Positions 44,333-53,246 of a DNA stretch of 64,000 nucleotides are shown here, piece after piece. Below the pieces are notes generated by a model. It was not told the DNA's origin and did not search any database. It saw only the letters and a list, made by a program, of their open reading frames with translations. The number at the start of each line of letters is the position of its first letter. Position 1 is the stretch's first letter. Position numbers and translations under genes: made by a program. Origin of the DNA: Brevibacillus_C sp046036945 (GTDB lineage: Bacteria; Bacillota; Bacilli; Brevibacillales; Brevibacillaceae); assembly GCF_046036945.1 (NCBI RefSeq), contig NZ_JBJQOQ010000017.1, forward strand, positions 39,908 to 103,907. Reading direction: 5' to 3'.

Positions 44333-45034
44333 TCACCCTCCCAGATAAAGCCGCTTGATCTGCTCGTTTTGCTTCAGTTGATCACTGTTCCCTTCCAGCT
44401 CGATTCTCCCGTTTTCCAGCACGTAAGCGTAATCGGATATTTCCAACGCTTTGTGGGCGTTCTGCTCCACCAGGAGGATAGCAGTGCCCTCGTCGTTGAT
44501 TCTCTTGATGATGCCGAAGATGTCGCGGACAATATTGGGAGCGAGCCCGAGCGAGGGTTCGTCCAACAGCAGCAGCTGCGGCTTTGCCATCAGCGAACGG
44601 CCGATGGCCAGCATCTGCTGTTCGCCGCCGCTCAACGTTCCCGCGATTTGCCTCAGGCGCTCTTTCAGCCGGGGAAAATAGCGGAACACCTTTTCAAAAT
44701 CCGCTTTGACCTCGTCGTCCCGGCGGGTGTACGCGCCGATTTGCAGGTTTTCCTCGACGGTGAACTTGGGGAAAATGCGCCTGTTCTCCGGGCAGTGGAT
44801 GATCCCCTTTTTCACGACGTCACTGGCGCTCTGCCTCAAGAGCGACTCCCCGGCAAACTGGATCGTCCCTTCCTTCGGCTGCACCTGTCTTGAGATCGCT
44901 CGCAAGGTCGTCGATTTCCCCGCTCCGTTTGCCCCCAGGAGAGCTACGATGCTCCCCGGCTTTACCCGGAGCGAAACGCTGCGCAGGGCATGCACATAGC
45001 CGTAATGGACAGACAGGTTTTCAATGGCCAGCAC
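44333..45034 (-). CDS. livF: Liv-type ABC ATPase LivF (operon 2)
   Basis: A 233-residue ATPase. It has Walker A GANGAGKST, Q-loop region NRRIFPKFTVEENLQIGAY, signature LSGGEQQML, and Walker B LLLLDEPSLGLAP. It overlaps livG by 14 bases. Sequence differs clearly from the LivF at 2683-3393, so the two operons are not a recent duplication. Confidence 0.92.
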   Translation of the reverse strand: MLAIENLSVHYGYVHALRSVSLRVKPGSIVALLGANGAGKSTTLRAISRQVQPKEGTIQFAGESLLRQSASDVVKKGIIHCPENRRIFPKFTVEENLQIGAYTRRDDEVKADFEKVFRYFPRLKERLRQIAGTLSGGEQQMLAIGRSLMAKPQLLLLDEPSLGLAPNIVRDIFGIIKRINDEGTAILLVEQNAHKALEISDYAYVLENGRIELEGNSDQLKQNEQIKRLYLGG

Positions 45035-45794
45035 CTGTCTCCACCTCCCCCAAGTACGCTTCGATCACTTCCGGGTTTTGCTGGACCTCATAGGGCAAAC
45101 CTTCGGCAATCTTCCTCCCGAAGTTCATCACGGTGATGTAGTCGGATATGTTCATCACGAGCGACATGTCGTGTTCGATCAAGAGAACGGTAATCCCCAT
45201 CTCCTCCTTCAATCGCTTGATCAGCTCACCCAGGTGTTCCGTCTCTGTCGGATTCATCCCGGCAACCGGCTCATCCAGCAGCAGCAGTTTGGGCCTGGTC
45301 ATCAGCGCTCGGCCAATATCTACCATTTTTTGGTACCCGAAGGGAAGGTTTCGTACCTCTTCGCCAGCCATCTGCGACAGGCCAAGCAGCTCCAAGACTT
45401 CCTCCGCACGCTTCCCTGCCTCCCTTTCCGATTTGCGGAACGACGGCAGGCGAAACGCGATCGCAAACGGATTTTGCTTGATCACAGGATGCAGTCCGGT
45501 CAACAGGTTGTCGATGACGGACATTTTCGAGAACAGCTCGACGTTTTGAAAGCTGCGGGCGATTCCCAGGGAAATGATCTGGTACGGCTTGTATCCGCCG
45601 ATGTCCTCCCCTAGAAAACGGATGCGCCCGGAGTGGGAAGTGTACAGTCGATTGATGCAGTTAAACGTCGTCGTTTTGCCCGCTCCGTTGGGGCCGATCA
45701 GCGAGTAAATCTGCCCTTCCTGCACTGTGAAGGAAAGCTGGTTGATCGCCGTCAGGCCTCCAAAAGCAAGGGTCACGTTCTCAAATGTTAACAA
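45021..45794 (-). CDS. livG: Liv-type ABC ATPase LivG (operon 2)
   Basis: A 257-residue ATPase with Walker A GPNGAGKTT, the LivG-typical insert after it (INRLYTSHSGRIRFLGEDI), signature LPFGYQKMVDIGRALM (a variant of LSGGQ, usual in LivG), and Walker B LLLLDEPVAGMNP. The C-terminus GLPYEVQQNPEVIEAYLGE is diagnostic for LivG. It overlaps the livM stop by 14 bases. Confidence 0.92.
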   Translation of the reverse strand: MLTFENVTLAFGGLTAINQLSFTVQEGQIYSLIGPNGAGKTTTFNCINRLYTSHSGRIRFLGEDIGGYKPYQIISLGIARSFQNVELFSKMSVIDNLLTGLHPVIKQNPFAIAFRLPSFRKSEREAGKRAEEVLELLGLSQMAGEEVRNLPFGYQKMVDIGRALMTRPKLLLLDEPVAGMNPTETEHLGELIKRLKEEMGITVLLIEHDMSLVMNISDYITVMNFGRKIAEGLPYEVQQNPEVIEAYLGEVETGAGH

Positions 45795-46749
45795 ATGGGC
45801 TCACCTCGCCTTCTCCTTCGGTTTGCGCCGCTTGTGCCTGCCTCCTCCGCCGCTTCCACAGCGAGGCCAGCCCATGCGGCAAAAACAGGATGACCGCCCC
45901 CATCGCCAGGCCAATGACTGCATTGGTGACGCCGATCCACCTGTCCGTCATGTACGGCAAAAGCGTCAGCAGCGCCGCACCGAGGATCGATCCCGGCAGA
46001 GAAGCCAGGCCGCCGACGACAATCATCGCCAGGAGCAAGAACGACGTCGTCAAGGTGAAGTCGTTCGGACTGATAAAGCCGACCATGAAGACGTAGAGTC
46101 CGCCGGCCAAGCCGGTGAAGAAAGCGCTGAGGGCAAACATGAACGCCTTGTACAAAGCAACGTTGATGCCCATGACCTCGGCTGCGATCTCGCTTTCCCG
46201 GATCGCGATAAACGCTCTGCCCAAACGGCTGTGGATCAGGTTGTAGATGATCCAGGCCAAAAACGCGGTGACGAAGACGACCAGATAGTAAAACGGCGTG
46301 CTGCCGGCAAATAAACTTGGCTTTTTGACCGTGATCCCGGCAAACCCGCCGGTCAAGGAGTCCCATTTCATCGCGATCAGCGGAATCGACACGGCAAATC
46401 CCAAGGTGGCGACGGCGAGAAAGTGCCCCTTTAGTCTGACAGCCGGAATCCCGATCAAGAGCCCGATCACTCCCGTCACCACGCCGCCGAGCGGCAGGGC
46501 AAGCCAGAATGTCACCCCCAGCTTGGTGGAAAGAATCGCCGCGGCATATGCGCCGATCGCCAAAAATCCGGAGTGGCCGACGGAGATTTGCCCCCCGTAC
46601 CCGGTCAGGAGGTTGAGCGCCATCGCCGATATGGCGTAGATGCCCACCATGTTGATCAGGATGAGGTAGTAGTTGGAGCCGCCGACGATCAATGGATAGA
46701 AAAGAATCAGGATCGCCGGCAGCCACAGCCATTTATGCTGCAGGAGCAT
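45781..46749 (-). CDS. livM: Liv-type ABC permease LivM (operon 2)
   Basis: A 322-residue permease with about 9-10 hydrophobic segments. It has the LivM mark LNLLTGYGGQISVGHSGFLAIGAYAAAIL, later FIAIRESEIAAEVMGINVALYKAFMFALSAFFTGLAGGLY, and a basic C-terminus. ATG 46749 begins the recognisable protein. GTG 46755, with AAAGGTG at good spacing, and GTG 46764, which overlaps the livH stop, are possible starts. Compare the fused LivM-LivG in operon 1; here they are separate. Confidence 0.9.
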   Translation of the reverse strand: MLLQHKWLWLPAILILFYPLIVGGSNYYLILINMVGIYAISAMALNLLTGYGGQISVGHSGFLAIGAYAAAILSTKLGVTFWLALPLGGVVTGVIGLLIGIPAVRLKGHFLAVATLGFAVSIPLIAMKWDSLTGGFAGITVKKPSLFAGSTPFYYLVVFVTAFLAWIIYNLIHSRLGRAFIAIRESEIAAEVMGINVALYKAFMFALSAFFTGLAGGLYVFMVGFISPNDFTLTTSFLLLAMIVVGGLASLPGSILGAALLTLLPYMTDRWIGVTNAVIGLAMGAVILFLPHGLASLWKRRRRQAQAAQTEGEGEVSPFVNI

Positions 46750-46760
46750 TTTCACGCGCT

Positions 46761-47630
46761 TCACACCTTTCTTGCCTGGCTGACGCCAAATAGGCCATTG
46801 GGGCGAACGTAGAGAATCAGGATGATCAGCAAAAAGACAAACGGCGCTTTCAGTTCCGCAGATATATAGGTAGCGATCAGATTTTCCAGCACGCCGATGC
46901 ACAAGCCTCCGGCAACTGCTCCGGGCAGGCTGACAAATCCGCCCAAGACGGCTGCGGCAAACGCCAAAATCGCGATTTCCTGCATCATATTGGGATCGAG
47001 GAAGGTAATCGGCGCGATCAGCATGCCGGCCACTCCGCCCAAAACAGCGCCGATAGCCCACGTCCAGGTGAATATCCCCGTCACCTTGATGCCCATCAGC
47101 TCAGAGGTCTGCATGTCCTGGGCCGCCGCCCGCATCGCCAGTCCCGTCCGCGTGTACTGGAATAGTACGTAAAAAACACCCATTAATAGTAGAGAGACAC
47201 ATAAGACGAAAATCTCGTTCGGCTTGATGTACACCTGTCCCAATTGCAGCGGTTCCCCCGCTATCGCCTCCGGGTAGCCGACAGGGATATATCCCCAGAT
47301 GATTCCCGCCACCCCGCGGATCACCATGTAGAGCGCCAGCGTCAGCACCAGTTGATTCAACAGCGGCGCCCGCTGCACGGGCTTCATGATGAACCGCTGG
47401 ATCACGTTGCCGAGCACAGCCGCAAACAGCAGGGCAAGCAGGAATGCTGCATAATAAGGAAGCCCGTATCGTTGAAGCAGGATGTAGCTGACGAACGTCG
47501 TCAACATCGCCATTTCTCCCTGGGCAAAATTAACCACGTCCGTCGTTTTGTAGATCAGCACCAGCCCCAGTGCCGCCAAACCGTAGATGCACCCAATGGT
47601 CAATCCGCTTGCAATGGTTTGCAAAAGCAT
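46761..47630 (-). CDS. livH: Liv-type ABC permease LivH (operon 2)
   Basis: A 289-residue permease and the first gene of the operon. It contains GLTIGCIYGLAALGLVLIYKTTDVVNFAQGEMAMLTTFVSYILL, GLAMRAAAQDMQTSELMGIKV and AAVLGGFVSLPGAVAGGLCIGVLENL, all standard for LivH. The 151-base gap to the divergent gntR gene should hold both promoters and the regulator's binding sites. Confidence 0.92.
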   Translation of the reverse strand: MLLQTIASGLTIGCIYGLAALGLVLIYKTTDVVNFAQGEMAMLTTFVSYILLQRYGLPYYAAFLLALLFAAVLGNVIQRFIMKPVQRAPLLNQLVLTLALYMVIRGVAGIIWGYIPVGYPEAIAGEPLQLGQVYIKPNEIFVLCVSLLLMGVFYVLFQYTRTGLAMRAAAQDMQTSELMGIKVTGIFTWTWAIGAVLGGVAGMLIAPITFLDPNMMQEIAILAFAAAVLGGFVSLPGAVAGGLCIGVLENLIATYISAELKAPFVFLLIILILYVRPNGLFGVSQARKV

Positions 47631-47742
47631 TCCCGGCCTTCCCCTCCTCCGTCATTTCGCCTTGATTTGTACTATGTATATGGAGGCACGTCCAAAAAAT
47701 ATGCCTGCACCGCTCATGGTGTTCATGACGAGAAAGATGTGC

Positions 47743-47748
47743 TATAAT
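47743..47748 (+). promoter_or_regulatory. Putative -10 box of gntR
   Basis: TATAAT lies 34 bases before the gntR start codon. The best -35 candidate with a 17-base spacer is TGTTCA (47720-47725), which is weak and fits a regulated promoter. Confidence 0.45.
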
Positions 47749-47781
47749 ACTAATAACCAATCATCCTATGTTTGGAGGTAT

Positions 47782-48486
47782 ATGTTTTTGGCACTGCAAA
47801 AACCAAATCGTTTTTCCCTGGTAGAACAAGTGGTAGCACAACTGGAATCCCTGATTGAATCGGGGCAGTGGCATGTAGGCATGCGCATCCCTGCCGAACC
47901 GGAGCTGGTCGCCGAGCTTGGCGTAAGCCGCAATACTTTGCGCGAAGCGATCAGGGCCCTGGTTCATGCCGGAATGCTTGCGACAAAACAGGGAGATGGC
48001 ACCTACGTCTGTTCCGCGAGTGCTCTCGGGGCTGTACTCAAGCGGCGGATCAGACAGTCAAATATCCTGGAGACGCTGGAGGTCCGGTATGCGCTGGAAC
48101 GGGAGGCGGCATGTCTGGCCGCGGCCAGACGCACGGAGGAAGACATCGAAACGATGCGTTCCCATTTGCTCGTCTGCGATCAAGCCAAGAAAACCGGTGA
48201 TCTCCAGGCTTATATGGAATCAGACATCAGGCTGCACCAGACGATTGTACAGGCTGCGCACAACAGCGTACTGATCGATCTGTACGAGCACATGACGGAG
48301 GCTTTGCACCTGTCGGTCAACAGTCTGTCGGAATGCGCGCTGCATCTTGAAACCCATCAAAGCATCCACCAAAAATTGGTAGACGCGATCATAGAGAAAA
48401 ATGCCGCCAAAGCGATGGAAGCGGTCCATGCGTACATCGAAAAAGTCAAAGGCGAAATACAGCGGGAGTTGGAGGAAGAATCATGA
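47782..48486 (+). CDS. GntR-family regulator, FCD type (liv operon 2)
   Basis: A 234-residue FadR-type regulator. The helix-turn-helix GMRIPAEPELVAELGVSRNTLREAIRALVHAGMLATKQGDGTYV lies at residues 33-76, and the FCD domain follows with YALEREAACLAAARR, SDIRLHQTIVQAAHN and ETHQSIHQKLVDAI. ATG 47782 lies behind TTGGAGG; the open frame upstream of it is not conserved. It is divergent from liv operon 2 and overlaps the MFS gene by four bases (ATGA), so it probably controls both. Confidence 0.9.
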   Translation: MFLALQKPNRFSLVEQVVAQLESLIESGQWHVGMRIPAEPELVAELGVSRNTLREAIRALVHAGMLATKQGDGTYVCSASALGAVLKRRIRQSNILETLEVRYALEREAACLAAARRTEEDIETMRSHLLVCDQAKKTGDLQAYMESDIRLHQTIVQAAHNSVLIDLYEHMTEALHLSVNSLSECALHLETHQSIHQKLVDAIIEKNAAKAMEAVHAYIEKVKGEIQRELEEES

Positions 48487-49736
48487 GTGTTCCAGCAAAA
48501 ATACAATCTACTGCCAGGGCTGCCGCCTACGAGAAGAGATGGCTGCTGGTCCTTGGCATCTTATTTATCGGAGCGGTCCTGCGGGCCCCGCTTACATCTG
48601 TCGGGGCATTGGCCGGATCGATCCGTGACAGTCTGGCCATCTCCAATACGACGGCCGGGGTTCTGACGACCTTGCCTTTGCTCGCTTTTGCGCTGCTTTC
48701 GCCGTTCGCTCCCACACTGTCCCGCCGCTTTGGGATGGAGCCTGTGCTGTTCGCCGCACTAAGCTTGCTGACGGTCGGCATCGGCCTCAGATCCCTGGGC
48801 GGGATCGGAACCTTGTTTCTCGGCACCATCCTGCTGGGCCTGGCCATCGCCGTCTGCAATGTCCTTTTGCCCGGCTTGATTAAAAGAGAGTTTTCCCAGA
48901 AGATCGGAATCATGACAGGCGTCTATTCCGTCTCGATGAATCTATGCGGGGCCATTGCTTCGGGCATCAGCATCCCGCTCGCCTTCGGACTGGGCCTCGG
49001 CTGGCACGGAGCGCTCGGGTTCTGGGGCATCCTGTCCATCGTCTCTCTCCTCTTCTGGCTGCCGCAGATGCGATCCCGGCGCCAACCGGCGGCAGCAGCC
49101 GACAGCACGAAAGGGACGGAGACGGTCAATGTCTGGCGGTCAGGGCTGGCTTGGCAGGTCACGTTCTTCATGGGCCTGCAATCCCTGCTCTTCTACACGG
49201 TGATCGCCTGGCTCCCGGAAATCATGAAACAGCAGGGACTCGCCGCCGATTATTCCGGGTGGATGCTGTCGCTGATGCAGTTTTCCGTACTGCCGTTTAC
49301 ATTCCTCGTCCCGATCCTCGCCGGCCGTCTGGCCAATCAGCAGCTCTTGGCCGGGATCACCGCCTCACTGTTTTTCTGCGGGGTACTGGGCGTACTCTAC
49401 GGCAGTACGGCGCTGATACCGCTGTGGGTGATCATGATGGGGATCGGCGCAGGTTCTGCCTTTAGTCTGTCGATGATGTTTTTCGGCCTTCGCACTAAGA
49501 CGGCTCAACAATCGGCGGAGCTGTCAGGTATGGCGCAATCGTTTGGATACCTCCTGGCCGCCGTGGGACCGACGCTGTTCGGCTACCTGCACGATGCCAC
49601 ACAAGGTTGGACGGTGCCGCTGTACATGCTCGGCACAGTGGCGATCCTCCTCTTCATCTTCGGCCTTGGCGCAGGCAGAAATCGGTATGTGGGTGAAAGG
49701 AAAATATATATAGAAGGGAAGAGAAAAGATGTTTGA
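48483..49736 (+). CDS. MFS transporter, CynX/NimT type
   Basis: A 417-residue, 12-helix major facilitator superfamily protein. The N-terminal half has FIGAVLRAPLTSVGALAGSIRDSLAISNTTAGVLTTLPLLAFALLSPFAPTLSRRFG, typical of the CynX (cyanate/nitroimidazole) subgroup; the second half has GLRTKTAQQSAELSGMAQSFGYLLAAVGPTLFG. It overlaps both the regulator upstream and the stress protein downstream by a few bases, so the three are translated together. The substrate is unknown. Confidence 0.88.
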   Translation: MSVPAKIQSTARAAAYEKRWLLVLGILFIGAVLRAPLTSVGALAGSIRDSLAISNTTAGVLTTLPLLAFALLSPFAPTLSRRFGMEPVLFAALSLLTVGIGLRSLGGIGTLFLGTILLGLAIAVCNVLLPGLIKREFSQKIGIMTGVYSVSMNLCGAIASGISIPLAFGLGLGWHGALGFWGILSIVSLLFWLPQMRSRRQPAAAADSTKGTETVNVWRSGLAWQVTFFMGLQSLLFYTVIAWLPEIMKQQGLAADYSGWMLSLMQFSVLPFTFLVPILAGRLANQQLLAGITASLFFCGVLGVLYGSTALIPLWVIMMGIGAGSAFSLSMMFFGLRTKTAQQSAELSGMAQSFGYLLAAVGPTLFGYLHDATQGWTVPLYMLGTVAILLFIFGLGAGRNRYVGERKIYIEGKRKDV

Positions 49737-50175
49737 TAAAATACTCGTCGCGATTGATGGTTCGGAAATGAGTCGCAAAGCGTTTGAGGCAGCACTCAGC
49801 ATCGCAAAATCGAATCAGGCCCGGCTTACGATTCTTCACGCTGGAAAAGAAGCGGTTTTTTCCTCCTCCTGGATTGGCGGTGCCATGTACATCCCCCAAG
49901 GTCAATTCGCCGAAATGATGGAAGAAGTCGAAAAGGAAGGCAACAAATTGCTGAGCCACGCCAAAAAACTAGCGGAAGAGGCCGGTGTAGACGCCGAAAC
50001 TCTCTACGTAAAAGGAGACCCGGCCCTCACCATTCTGGAAAAGGGCAAAGCTGGCGGTTTTAAGCTGATTGTCGTCGGCAGCCGCGGGCTGAGCGGCATC
50101 AAGGAAATGATGCTCGGCAGCGTCAGCCATAAGGTGTCCCAGTTGGCAAGCTGTCCGGTGTTGATCGTGCATTGA
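49729..50175 (+). CDS. Universal stress protein UspA family
   Basis: A 148-residue UspA-fold protein. It begins MFDKILVAIDGSEMSRKAFEAA and ends with the ATP-binding signature GSRGLSGIKEMMLGSVSHKV, in the ATP-binding G-2x-G-9x-G-S form. An insert after residue 40 (SSWIGGAMYIPQGQFAEMM) is common in Bacillus members. It starts inside the last codons of the MFS gene. Such proteins often accompany transporters, possibly as energy-status sensors. Confidence 0.92.
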   Translation: MFDKILVAIDGSEMSRKAFEAALSIAKSNQARLTILHAGKEAVFSSSWIGGAMYIPQGQFAEMMEEVEKEGNKLLSHAKKLAEEAGVDAETLYVKGDPALTILEKGKAGGFKLIVVGSRGLSGIKEMMLGSVSHKVSQLASCPVLIVH

Positions 50176-50201
50176 CATTTTTTTACAGATGATCCATTAC
50201 G

Positions 50202-50247
50202 AAAAACCATCCCGTTTGCCTTCATAGGTGATTCGGGATGGTTTTTC
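50202..50247. terminator. Bidirectional terminator between uspA and the TRAP operon
   Basis: AAAAACCATCCCG pairs with CGGGATGGTTTTT around a 19-base loop. A and T runs on both sides allow it to end both converging transcripts. Confidence 0.9.
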
Positions 50248-50300
50248 GTCAAGATGGCATGTCACCGGCAAAATGCGGGACAAACGCGTAATTCTTTTCG

Positions 50301-51575
50301 CTACTTCAGCAATGACGGGATCCAGGTGGACAGGAACGGTACGAACGAGACGATCAACACGTCGAAAATGAGAAGGAAAATCAAGGGTACGGCTGCCCTT
50401 GCGACTCGACTGATCGAGATTTTGGAAATCTGGGAAACCACGAACAAGTCGATGCCAACCGGCGGCGTCACCAAACCGATCGCCAGGTTGACCACCATAA
50501 TGGTTCCGAAGTGAACCGGGTCGATCCCCAAATTTACCGCTGTGTTAAACAGCAATGGAACGAAGATGAGAATGGCAGCGCCTCCATCCATAAACATCCC
50601 GGCAATCAAGAGGAGAATATTGACGATGATCAAGAACACGTATTTACTGGAGATTAAGCCGGAAATCGCATCGTACAACATATCCGGCACACCCGTGATG
50701 CTGAGAAAGAAGCCAAACAAACCGGCGGCCCCGATCACAATCATAATGATCGAACTGGAGATCGCAGAGCTTCTCAGTGTCTCGACAAGCTTTTGAAAGC
50801 TTATTTCGCGGTAAATCAGAAACCCGACGATGAACGAGTAAACAACGGCAACGACCGATGCCTCCGTTGGCGTAAATACCCCGGAATAGATTCCGCCCAG
50901 CACGATGATGGGCATTAACAGCGCCAGTATCGCCTCTTTAAACGCCTTCCCCACATCGCTCATGCTCTTGCGCTCTACCCCGTGGTACCCGCGTTTTTTG
51001 GCGATGATATAGGCGCTCACCAGCAGCGACGCCGTGATCAGCAATCCTGGCAGGATACCCGACAAAAACATGTCCCCTATCGAAACCTCTGCGGCAACCC
51101 CGTATAAAATCATCGGAATGCTGGGCGGGATAATGACCCCTAAAGCTCCGGCGACAGCTTGATTGGCACTTACGTACTCGATGTGATAGCCTCTGGCCAC
51201 CATCGCCGGAATGAGGATAGACCCGATCGCTGCGGTCGTCGCCGCCCCCGAACCGGAAATCGCGGCAAAAAACATGGAAGTAACGATGGCCACCATCGCC
51301 AAACCGCCGGTGCGATGTCCGACCAATGTTCCGGCAAAGTTGACGAGACGCTGCGACATCCCGCCTGCGGACATGAGATTTCCGGCCAGGATAAAGAAAG
51401 GAATCGCCATTAGCGGAAATGAGTTCAGGGCGATAAAAATGCGCTGCGGTATGATCTGCATCGGAAGTGTATCGTGCATCCAGACGCCGGCAATCGTCGC
51501 CAGGCTCAATGAGGAGGCGATCGGCACGCTTAAAAACAGGAGAACAAAAAGCAACAGAAAGAAGATCGCGAGCAT
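50301..51575 (-). CDS. dctM: TRAP transporter large permease DctM
   Basis: A 424-residue membrane protein with about 12 helices, the large subunit of a tripartite ATP-independent periplasmic transporter. Marks are IPFFILAGNLMSAGGMSQRLVNFAGTLVGHRTGGLAMVAIVTSMFFAAISGSGAATTAAIGSILIPAMVARGY and, later, IDPVHFGTIMVVNLAIGLVTPPVGIDLFVVSQISKI. It uses the sodium gradient. It is the last gene of the dehydrogenase-TRAP operon, four bases after dctQ. Confidence 0.94.
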   Translation of the reverse strand: MLAIFFLLLFVLLFLSVPIASSLSLATIAGVWMHDTLPMQIIPQRIFIALNSFPLMAIPFFILAGNLMSAGGMSQRLVNFAGTLVGHRTGGLAMVAIVTSMFFAAISGSGAATTAAIGSILIPAMVARGYHIEYVSANQAVAGALGVIIPPSIPMILYGVAAEVSIGDMFLSGILPGLLITASLLVSAYIIAKKRGYHGVERKSMSDVGKAFKEAILALLMPIIVLGGIYSGVFTPTEASVVAVVYSFIVGFLIYREISFQKLVETLRSSAISSSIIMIVIGAAGLFGFFLSITGVPDMLYDAISGLISSKYVFLIIVNILLLIAGMFMDGGAAILIFVPLLFNTAVNLGIDPVHFGTIMVVNLAIGLVTPPVGIDLFVVSQISKISISRVARAAVPLIFLLIFDVLIVSFVPFLSTWIPSLLK

Positions 51576-51579
51576 TTTT

Positions 51580-52071
51580 TCACCCCTTCGCCTGATTAAA
51601 CTCTTTGATCATGCTCGAAATCGAATTCAAGAACAGCAGGAATCCTCCGATCGGCAGCGACAAGTAGATCCAAAACATCGAGATTCCCGTTCCCGGCGCA
51701 ATTTGTCCGGCAAAGTTTTTCGCCAATTTCCAGCCGTAGATGATCAAAATTGCGTAAAAAATCAAAGAAACAACATGGGTGGAGAGCCTGATCCATCTTT
51801 TCAAACTGTCTTTTGCCATTTCCGGCACGATCTCTACAGCGATCAGACTTCCTTTGCCAAGCGCCACCGCCGCCCCCATCAGGACCATGAAGATCATTAA
51901 AAACCGGGACAGCTCCTCGGACCATGCCAGCGAGGAACCGAACACGTAACGGGCTGCCACCTGCCAAAAGATCAGAATGGACATGACGGCCATAATGACG
52001 GCCAAACACCAGCCGCATAGCTTATTCAAGAGATCGATCAGTTGGACGTACCTCTGCAGGATGTCTCTCAT
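51580..52071 (-). CDS. dctQ: TRAP transporter small permease DctQ
   Basis: A 163-residue protein with four hydrophobic helices. The family motif FWQVAARYVFGSSLAWSEELSRFLMIFMVLMGAAVALGKGSL is at residues 33-75. It joins DctM in the membrane. It lies 61 bases after dctP. Confidence 0.92.
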   Translation of the reverse strand: MRDILQRYVQLIDLLNKLCGWCLAVIMAVMSILIFWQVAARYVFGSSLAWSEELSRFLMIFMVLMGAAVALGKGSLIAVEIVPEMAKDSLKRWIRLSTHVVSLIFYAILIIYGWKLAKNFAGQIAPGTGISMFWIYLSLPIGGFLLFLNSISSMIKEFNQAKG

Positions 52072-52132
52072 CGTCTTCCTCCCGTCTTAGGATCGGAGCG
52101 GCGGCATAAAGCCGCCACCCCCGCTATCCCGT

Positions 52133-53176
52133 CTAGTATTTATAGTTTCTCACCTTGTCGATCATCTCTTTACCGATCTGCGGCGCCCACTTTTCATAGA
52201 CGCTTTCTGCCTTGGCTTTAAAAGATTCCTTGTCAGGATTCACAATGGTAATTCCCTGTTCCTTGAAGAAAGCCATCGCTTCGTCAATCTTGTCCTGATT
52301 CGCTTTCCGTCCGATCGGAACAGCGTACTGAGCAGCTTTCATCACGGCATCCTGCTGTTCTTTCGTCAGCGAGTCGAAAGTCGCTTTGCTCATCGCCAGC
52401 GGCGCGGGAGAGAATCTGTCTTCCAGCAGCGTCACATGAGACTGAACTTCGTAAATCTTCGACGATTTGATCGTCGCCGGCGAATTGGAATGCCCGTCAA
52501 TCACCTTCTGCTGAAGAGCCGTAAACACTTCGGTCCAGGCCATCGGCGTCGGATCTGCGCCGTAGGCTTTCCAGGTATCGATCTGGACTTCATTTTCCTG
52601 GACGCGTATTTTCATGTGTTTGACATCATCAACCGTTTGCAGCGGCTTGTTGGAAGTAGTGGTGACGAAACCGTTTTCCATCCACCCGAGAATTTTTACG
52701 TTTGCCGCCTGCTCAAATTTTTCGGACAGCTCCTGGCCGATCTCACCGTCCAGTACAGCATGTGCGTGGTCCAGATTGTCAAATAGAAACGGCAGGTCAA
52801 ACATGTTGAATTCTTTTACCCAGTTGCCCATCGGCCCGGCGGAAATCAACCCCATGTGCAGGGAGTTGAGCCCCATCATTTCGAATACTTCCCGCTCTCC
52901 TCCAAATGTGTTGTTGTAGTAAATTTTGACGGAGAGCTGACCGTCTGTCAGGCGCTCCAGTTCCTCTTTAAACGCCTTGGCCGCGATGTCGAATTTCGCC
53001 CCTTCCGGCTCCGGAATGCTGAGGTTGAATACCTTTTTCTCGCCTCCGCCAGCGCCCGCGCCATTTTCGGAAGCTCCTGAACCCGCAGAACCTGTAGACG
53101 TTCCGCCGCCTCCGCAGCCAGTCAACGTCAAGGCCAATGCTGCCACTACTGAAAGCCATTTCACTGTCTTCTTCAC
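52133..53176 (-). CDS. dctP: TRAP transporter substrate-binding lipoprotein DctP
   Basis: A 347-residue binding protein with lipobox LTG-C (about residue 21) and a Gly/Ser-rich linker. The family core is FNLSIPEPEGAKFDIAAKAFKEELERLTDGQLSVKIYYNNTFGGEREVFEMMGLNSLHMG, and the ligand-contacting MKIRVQENEVQIDTWKAYGADPTPMAWTEVFTALQQKVIDG includes the conserved Arg (IRVQ) that binds the substrate carboxylate. This implies an acid such as a sugar acid, in contrast to the polyol dehydrogenases beside it. Confidence 0.92.
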   Translation of the reverse strand: MKKTVKWLSVVAALALTLTGCGGGGTSTGSAGSGASENGAGAGGGEKKVFNLSIPEPEGAKFDIAAKAFKEELERLTDGQLSVKIYYNNTFGGEREVFEMMGLNSLHMGLISAGPMGNWVKEFNMFDLPFLFDNLDHAHAVLDGEIGQELSEKFEQAANVKILGWMENGFVTTTSNKPLQTVDDVKHMKIRVQENEVQIDTWKAYGADPTPMAWTEVFTALQQKVIDGHSNSPATIKSSKIYEVQSHVTLLEDRFSPAPLAMSKATFDSLTKEQQDAVMKAAQYAVPIGRKANQDKIDEAMAFFKEQGITIVNPDKESFKAKAESVYEKWAPQIGKEMIDKVRNYKY

Positions 53177-53246
53177 GATTATTCCTCCCTTTTCTATACA
53201 GCTGTTTAGGTAAATGCTCGATCGAATCCGCCGAAGCGGAGATGTG

